Shown here: piece by piece, positions 16,916 to 25,900 of the stretch
How positions within the stretch are numbered: position 1 is the stretch's first letter
Layout: each line of letters starts with the position of its first letter
From: Belliella baltica DSM 15883
Lineage (GTDB): Bacteria > Bacteroidota > Bacteroidia > Cytophagales > Cyclobacteriaceae
DNA length: 64,000 nt
Assembly (NCBI RefSeq): GCF_000265405.1
Contig: NC_018010.1
Span: forward strand, 4,051,501 to 4,115,500
Reading direction: 5' to 3'
Notes under the pieces: model-generated
Told to the model about the DNA's origin: nothing
The model's database searches: none
What the model saw: only the letters and a program-made list of their open reading frames with translations
Made by a program: the position numbers and the translations under genes

Positions 16916-19900
16916 TTATTCTTTGATTACTTGTATCCATTCTTTGAAGTCATGGGTTCTGCCTTGTGAATCTGTCGCCACAAGTACCATAAAGTAGGTA
17001 CCTGCAGGTAAACCTTCAGCCGACCAATCGTTCTGATAGTTGGTTCTCTCGAATACATGGTCACCGAATCTGTTGAATATCACGATCTCGTTTGAAGTGA
17101 ATTTGTCTAGACCCTTAATCTCAAACCTGTCGTTTCTGTTGTCACCATTCGGCGTGATCACGTTAGGGATGAAGAACGGTTTAATCGTATTCGTATCGCT
17201 GTCAGTATTGTCAGTAGGATTCAGTTCTTCTCCAGAAGAGCTTACACTCACTACGTTTGTTACTGTCAACTCTGATGTCCCTGGCAATGCGTCTGCTTTT
17301 ACCAGTACCCTTATCGTCATCGTAGCTCCGGCAGGGAAGGTCGGTACAGTCCAGGTAATTCTGTTACCCGCTGTTGTAGTCGACGCCTGAATAGATGCAT
17401 CACTTGATGTGATCGTTGAACTGATGTAGCTCAGACCGTTTGGAAGGTCATCCACGATCTCTACATCCGATGCGTCATTCTCGCTGTTGTTCCTTACCAC
17501 GATTTCATATTCGAATTCGTCCCCTTCAAAAACTTCCACATCAAAAGATGTTTTTGTCACCGACATATCCACTTCGTCGTTCAATATTCTGAAGGTTACA
17601 AATGCCTCGTCACTGTTAGTCGGGTTAAGTGTCTCACTCAACACGTATCTCAATCTGTAATCTCTCGCTTCGTTTACTCCTGGAATCAAACTCAACTCTC
17701 CGTTTGGATTGATCAACAAACCGATGATGCCGTCCAACTCTGTGAATACAAAGTCCACATTGTCCATCGTTACCGGCTGACCGTCTAGCAAGTCATTGTC
17801 AAGAATGTTTCCTATCTCTCCACCGAAGCTTACTGTAAACTCACCGTATTCATCATCGTTGGCAATGATCGGTCTTGCCCCTCCTCCGATTGTCACAGAA
17901 TCTTCATCTCCTATCGTTCCACCATCAGGTATCTCCGCTGATACCGATGCAGTATTCAACAAGGTTCCTCTTTCAAGGTCGTCCGCAGTAATCGTGTAAG
18001 ATGTAGCAAGGCTAATTACTTGTCCAGGAGATAGGCTCTCTATTGTGTTGGTAAAGCCTGTCAATGGATCAATTACCTCTACGTTGGTCAATGTTACACT
18101 TCCTGTGTTGGTCACTGTCAACGTATAGTTGATCACTTCTCCCAATTCAAGGTAAGTAGTCGACTGCGTAGTTTTCACAATCTCAATACTTGCTCTCTGA
18201 TCAACTTCAACAATCACCTCGTCGCCATCTTCTGGAGTCTCTCCATTTGGATCTTCACCTTCTGTGGTTGCTACGTTTACTATCGATCCGTTGTCAATGT
18301 CAGCCTGTGTTACTGTGTAAGTATATTCTCTGCTTGCTGATGCTCCCGGAAGTAGGGTTCCTACATTCTCAGATACATTCAACATCGCATCTACAATCAT
18401 CACATCTGTCAAGGTCGTGTTGCCTGTGTTCGTTACCGTCAACGTGTAAACTACTTCCTCGCCTGCTTCACTTACTACTGTTTTGTTCGCTGACTTAGCT
18501 ATTGTGATTGCTGATCTCTGATCAACTTCAACAATCACCTCGTCGCCATCTTCTGGAGTCTCTCCGTTTGGATTTTCACCTTCTGTGGTTGCTACGTTTA
18601 CTATCGATCCGTTGTCAATGTCAGCCTGTGTGACTGTGTAAGTATATTCTCTGCTTTCAGATTGTCCTGGTAGTAAGGTGCCTACATTCTCAGATACATT
18701 CAACATCGCATCTACCAACATCACATCTGTCAAGGTCGTGTTACCCGTGTTCGTTACCGTCAACGTGTAAACTACTTCCTCACCAGCTGCTGTTACTGCT
18801 GTTTTGTTTGCTGACTTGGCTATTATGATTGCTGATCTCTGATCAACGTCTACGGTTACTGTTGCCTCGTCACCTGGCTTGTCTCCGTTTGGATCTTCAC
18901 CTGTTGTGCTTGCTACGTTTACTATTGAGCCGTTGTCTATATCAGTCTGTGTTACTGTGTAAGTATAGTCTCTGCTTTCAGATTGTCCTGGAAGTAGGGT
19001 TCCTACATTCTCAGATACTTCTAGCATTTCATCAACTAGCATCACATCTGTCAAAGTTGTGTTTCCTGTGTTCGTTACCGTCAAGGTATACACTACTTCT
19101 TCACCTGCTGCTGTCACTACTGACTTGTCTGCTGACTTAGCCAAGGCTACGCTGCTGTTCTGATCAACGTCTACTGTTACTTCGTCATCGTCACCTGGCG
19201 TGTCTCCATTTGGATCTTCACCTTCAGTGCTTGCTACGTTCACAATTGAGCCGTTGTCAATATCAGTCTGTGTTACTGTGTAAGTGTAGTCTCTGCTTGC
19301 TGACTGACCTGGTAGTAGGGTGCCTACATTCTCAGATACATTCAACATCGCATCTACAATCATCACATCTGTCAAGGTCGTGTTGCCTGTGTTCGTTACC
19401 GTCAAGGTGTAAACCACTTCCTCGCCTGCTGCTGTTACTATTGACTTGTCTGCTGACTTAGTCAAGGCTACGCTGCTGTTCTGATCAACGTCTACTGTTA
19501 CTTCGTCATCGTCACCTGGAGTATCACCATTTGGATCTTCACCTTCTGTGCTTGCTACGTTCACGATAGAACCGTTGTCAATATCAGACTGGGTTACTGT
19601 ATATGTATAGTCTCTGCTTACTGACTGACCTGGAAGTAGCGTGCCTACATTCTCAGATACTTCTAGCATCTCGTCAACTAACATCACATCTGTCAAGGTC
19701 GTGTTGCCTGTGTTCGTTACCGTCAAGGTGTAAACCACTTCCTCGCCTGCTGCTGTTACTATTGACTTGTCTGCTGACTTAGTCAAGGCTACGCTGCTGT
19801 TCTGATCAACGTCTACTGTTACTTCGTCATCGTCACCTGGAGTATCACCATTTGGATCTTCACCTGTTGTGCTTGCTACGTTCACGATAGAACCGTTGTC

Positions 19901-22900
19901 AATATCAGACTGGGTTACTGTATATGTATAGTCTCTGCTTACTGACTGACCTGGAAGTAGCGTGCCTACATTCTCAGATACTTCTAGCATCTCGTCAACT
20001 AGCATCACATCTGTCAAGGTCGTGTTGCCCGTGTTCGTTACCGTCAAGGTGTAAACTACTTCCTCGCCTGCTTCAGTTACTACTGTTTTGTTTGCTGACT
20101 TAGCTATTGTGATTGCTGAGTTCTGATCAACGTCTACGGTTACCGTTGCGTCGTCTTCTGGCATATCTCCGTTTGGATCTTCACCTGTTGTGTTTGCTAC
20201 GTTTACAATCGATCCGTTGTCAATGTCAGCCTGTGTTACTGTGTAAGTGTAGTCTCTGCTTGCTGATTGTCCCGGAAGTAGGGTGCCTACATTCTCAGAT
20301 ACTTCTAGCATCGCATCTACCAACATCACATCTGTCAAGGTCGTGTTGCCTGTGTTCGTTACCGTCAAGGTGTAAACCACTTCCTCGCCTGCTGCTGTTA
20401 CTATTGACTTGTCTGCTGACTTAGTCAAGGCTACGCTGCTGTTCTGATCAACGTCTACTGTTACTTCGTCATCGTCACCTGGAGTATCACCATTTGGATC
20501 TTCACCTGTTGTGCTTGCTACGTTCACGATAGAACCGTTGTCAATATCAGACTGGGTTACTGTATATGTATAGTCTCTGCTTACTGACTGACCTGGAAGT
20601 AGCGTGCCTACATTCTCAGATACTTCTAGCATCTCGTCAACTAGCATCACATCTGTCAAGGTCGTGTTGCCCGTGTTCGTTACCGTCAAGGTGTAAACTA
20701 CTTCCTCGCCTGATTCAGTTACTACTGTTTTGTTTGCTGACTTAGCTATTGTGATTGCTGATCTCTGATCAACGTCTACGGTTACCGTTGCGTCGTCTTC
20801 TGGCATATCTCCGTTTGGATCTTCACCTGTTGTGTTTGCTACGTTTACAATCGATCCGTTGTCAATGTCAGCCTGTGTTACTGTGTAAGTATAGTCTCTG
20901 CTTTCAGATTGTCCCGGAAGTAGGGTTCCTACATTCTCAGATACATTCAACATCGCATCTACAATCATCACATCTGTCAAGGTCGTGTTACCCGTGTTCG
21001 TTACCGTCAAGGTGTAAACTACTTCCTCGCCTGCTTCAGTTACTGCTGTTTTGTTTGCTGACTTCGCTATTGTGATTGCTGATCTCTGATCAACGTCCAC
21101 GGTTACCGTTGCGTCGTCTTCTGGCATATCTCCATTTGGATCTTCACCTTCTGTTGTCGCTACGTTTACTATCGAACCGTTGTCAATGTCAGCCTGTGTT
21201 ACTGTGTATGTGTAGTCTCTGCTTTCAGATTGTCCTGGAAGTAGGGTTCCTACATTCTCGGATACTTCTAGCATCGCATCTACAATCATCACATCTGTCA
21301 AGGTCGTGTTACCCGTGTTCGTTACCGTCAAGGTGTAAACTACTTCCTCGCCTGCTTCACTTACTACTGTTTTGTTCGCTGATTTAGCTATTGTGATTGC
21401 CGAGTTCTGGTCAACGTCTACTGTTACCGTTGCATCGTCTTCTGGCATATCTCCGTTTGGATCTTCACCTGTTGTGTTTGCTACGTTTACTATCGAACCG
21501 TTGTCAATGTCAGCCTGTGTTACTGTGTATGTGTAGTCTCTGCTTTCAGATTGTCCTGGAAGTAGGGTTCCTACATTCTCGGATACTTCTAGCATTTCGT
21601 CAACTAGCATCACGTCTGTCAAGGTTGTGTTTCCTGTGTTCGTTACCGTCAAGGTGTACACTACTTCCTCACCAGCCACTGTCACTACTGACTTATCTGC
21701 TGATTTAGCTAAGCTGATCGCTGAGTTTTGATCAACGTCTACTGTTACCGTTGCATCGTCTTCTGGCATATCTCCATTTGGATCTTCACCTGTTGTGCTC
21801 GCTACGTTCACGATAGAACCGTTGTCAATGTCAGACTGTGTTACTGTGTATGTATAGTCTCTGCTTTCAGATTGTCCTGGAAGTAGGGTTCCTACATTCT
21901 CAGATACTTCTAGCATTTCGTCAACTAGCATCACGTCTGTCAAGGTTGTGTTTCCTGTGTTCGTTACCGTCAAGGTGTACACTACTTCCTCACCAGCCAC
22001 TGTCACTACTGACTTATCTGCTGATTTAGCTAAGCTGATCGCTGAGTTTTGATCAACGTCTACTGTTACCGTTGCATCGTCTTCTGGCATATCTCCATTT
22101 GGATCTTCACCTGTTGTGCTCGCTACGTTCACGATAGAACCGTTGTCAATGTCAGACTGTGTTACTGTGTATGTATAGTCTCTGCTTTCAGATTGTCCTG
22201 GAAGTAGGGTTCCTACATTCTCGGATACTTCTAGCATCGCATCTACAATCATCACATCTGTCAAAGTCGTGTTACCCGTGTTCGTTACCGTCAACGTGTA
22301 AACTACTTCCTCGCCTGCTTCACTTACTACTGTTTTGTTCGCTGATTTAGCTAAGCTGATCGCTGAGTTTTGATCAACGTCTACTGTTACCGTTGCATCG
22401 TCTTCTGGCATATCTCCATTTGGATCTTCACCTGTTGTGCTCGCTACATTCACGATAGAACCGTTGTCAATGTCAGACTGTGTTACTGTGTATGTATAGT
22501 CTCTGCTTACTGACTGACCTGGAAGTAGGGTACCTACATTCTCAGATACTTCAAGCATTTCGTCAACTAGCATTACATCTGTCAAGGTTGTGTTGCCTGT
22601 GTTCGTTACTGTCAACGTGTACACTACTTCCTCACCAGCCACTGTCACTACTGACTTATCTGCTGACTTAGTCAAGGCTACGCTGCTATTCTGATCAACG
22701 TCTACTGTTACTTCGTCATCATCACCTGGCGTGTCTCCATTTGGATCTTCTGAGGTAACTGTCGCTACGTTCACGATAGAACCGTTGTCAATGTCAGACT
22801 GGGTTACTGTATAAGTATAGTCTCTGCTTGCTGACTGACCTGGTAGTAGGGTGCCTACATTCTCAGATACTTCTAGCATCGCATCCACGATCATCACATC

Positions 22901-25900
22901 TGTCAAGGTCGTGTTGCCTGTGTTCGTTACCGTCAAGGTGTACACTACTTCCTCACCTGATTCAGTTACTACTGTTTTGTTTGCTGACTTAGCTATTGTG
23001 ATTGCTGATCTCTGATCTACGTCTACGGTTACCGTTGCGTCGTCTTCTGGCATATCTCCGTTTGGATCTTCACCTGTTGTGTTTGCTACGTTTACAATCG
23101 ATCCGTTGTCAATGTCAGCCTGTGTTACTGTGTAAGTATAGTCTCTGCTTGCAGACTGACCTGGTAGTAGGGTGCCTACATTCTCAGATACTTCTAGCAT
23201 CGCATCTACCAACATCACATCTGTCAAGGTCGTGTTGCCTGTGTTCGTTACCGTCAAGGTGTACACTACTTCCTCACCAGCTGCTGTTACTATTGTTTTG
23301 TTCGCTGATTTAGCTATTGCGATTGCTGAGTTTTGTACTGCATCAACCTCTTCATCATCACTTACTGTGATATCGCCTACTGTTGCTGTCGCTACATTCG
23401 TCACACTTCCCGCATCAATGTCATCTTGATCTACTGTGTAAGTAGTGTTGATTACTTCTGATGCTTTTGGTGCCAACGTTGCTATCGTCTGGTTCAAGCC
23501 TGTCAATGGATCTGCAACAACTATGTTGCTCAATGTCACATTTCCAGTGTTTGTTACCGTGATCGTGTAATCAATCTCGTCGCCTACTGCTTCATAGCTT
23601 GAGCCAAGAGCTGCTGCCTTCGTGATGGCTAAACCTGGTATCTGTACTGCATCAACCTCTTCATCATCACTTACTGTGATATCGCCTACTGTTGCTGTCG
23701 CTACATTCGTCACACTTCCCGCATCAATGTCATCTTGATCTACTGTGTAAGTAGTGTTGATTACTTCTGATGCTTTTGGTGCCAACGTTGCTATCGTCTG
23801 GTTCAAGCCTGTCAATGGATCTGCAACAACTATGTTGCTCAATGTCACATTTCCAGTGTTTGTTACCGTGATCGTGTAATCAATCTCGTCGCCTACTGCT
23901 TCATAGCTTGAGCCAAGAGCTGCTGCCTTCGTGATGGCTAAACCCGGTGTCTGTACTGCATCAACCTCTTCATCATCACTTACTGTGATATCGCCTACTG
24001 TTGCTGTCGCTACATTCGTCACACTTCCCGCATCAATGTCATCTTGATCTACTGTGTAAGTAGTGTTGATTACTTCTGATGCTTTTGGTGCCAACGTTGC
24101 TATCGTCTGGTTCAAGCCTGTCAATGGATCTGCAACAACTATGTTGCTCAATGTCACATTTCCAGTGTTTGTTACCGTGATCGTGTAATCAATCTCGTCG
24201 CCTACTGCTTCATAGCTTGAGCCAAGAGCTGCTGCCTTCGTGATGGCTAAACCTGGTGTCTGTACTGCATCAACCTCTTCATCATCACTTACTGTGATAT
24301 CGCCTACTGTTGCTGTCGCTACATTCGTCACACTTCCCGCATCAATGTCATCTTGATCTACTGTGTAAGTAGTGTTGATTACTTCTGATGCTTTTGGTGC
24401 CAACGTTGCTATCGTCTGGTTCAAGCCTGTCAATGGATCTGCAACAACTATGTTGCTCAATGTCACATTTCCAGTGTTTGTTACCGTGATCGTGTAATCA
24501 ATCTCGTCGCCTACTGCTTCATAGCTTGAGCCAAGAGCTGCTGCCTTCGTGATGGCTAAACCTGGTGTCTGATCGATCATTGTGGTCACACTCGCTTCTT
24601 CCTCACCTGTAAAATCAGTATTTACAATAGCAGTATTAACTATATCAGCACCTGCATCGATCATATCTTGATCTACAGCATAAGAAGCATTGTAAACCCA
24701 AGATTCGCCAGTATCTAACTTTCCATCATTATTATCGTCACCTGAAAAAAGTGCTAAAGGAGTAGCCTCGTTCGTCAACGGATCTGTTACTACTACACCA
24801 GTCAATGGAGTATTACCTGGATTAGTTACTCTAATGGTGTAGTTCAAAGTTGTTGGCTTATCGATTTCCTCGAAGTCAACGGTCTTTGTGATTGCTACGC
24901 TACAATCATTGATTGTCAATGTCACTGCGGTTCTTTCTAAAGAAGCACAACCTTCTTCTGAAACTGCCTCAACATAAAAAGTAGCTGTTCCAATTGAACT
25001 TAAAGTTGGTATAACTTCAGATCCACCAGTGGCAGCGGTATACCATTTATAGGTAATTCCAGTAACTGCTGTAATCGCATCATTTGCATCTAAAGTCTGG
25101 ATTGGATCTGCTGCACAAACAGTGATATCTCCTGCTGATATTGGTGCAACTGGTGCATCATTTACAATCACTTCTACTGGCTTAATAACAAAACAATCAT
25201 TTGAAGAAGTAGCTTTGATATAATAAGTGCCTGATTGTGCAATTGCATCTGGATTAGTTAATACATCCGTTCCTTCTACGTTTGAAAAATATTCTAAAAC
25301 ATCAAAACCTGAAGAACCAGCTGTAACAGCTGCTGCTGTCAAATCAACCGTGCCCGGCTCACAAACTGGGGCTGGATCAGCGATAGTTAAAACAGGTAAT
25401 GGATTCACTGTGATTGACACAGGAACTCGTGCACTTTCACACAAGCCATCTACAACCTGAGATACCCAAACTGTATTGATTCCTGCGATACTTAGGTCAA
25501 CAGCTGGTGTTGCCTCAAAAGGTAGGCTACCTGGGTTATTGTCTGCATAAAATAACAATGTGGCATTTGGAAGTGCTGTGACATTATATGGTACCGTACC
25601 TTCTTGCTGACACTCATTAACATTCAATACTGCTGGCTCAGCTGTATTTGGGTTTACAGTTATAGTTACAGGAACTCTATCACCAATACAACTTGAAGAA
25701 GGACCTTCTGCAACCCAAAAAGTAACCTCACCAGAATTACTTGTATTAATAACAGGATTGCTGATAGCGTTTCCTCCAGTTGGTTCGGTAAAATAGAATA
25801 ACTGATAATCATTGGCCAAACCATCGGCACTTAAGGAAATGAACTGTGACAAATTCCCAGCATTTTCACCTTGACAGAAAGTTAAATCCTCAGAAGTAGG

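Noticed and set aside
18190..23313. A ladder of plus-strand ORFs of 63-106 residues, rich in Leu, opposite the repeat array
   Set aside because: They recur at the 321/642-nt repeat period and are simply the antisense of the Asp/Thr/Val-rich repeats; they lack start-site context and any family resemblance.
18197..24568. Regular repeats considered as a CRISPR array
   Set aside because: Unit lengths are 309 and 321 nt with no spacers, both multiples of three, and the whole array is one coding frame with protein-level conservation.
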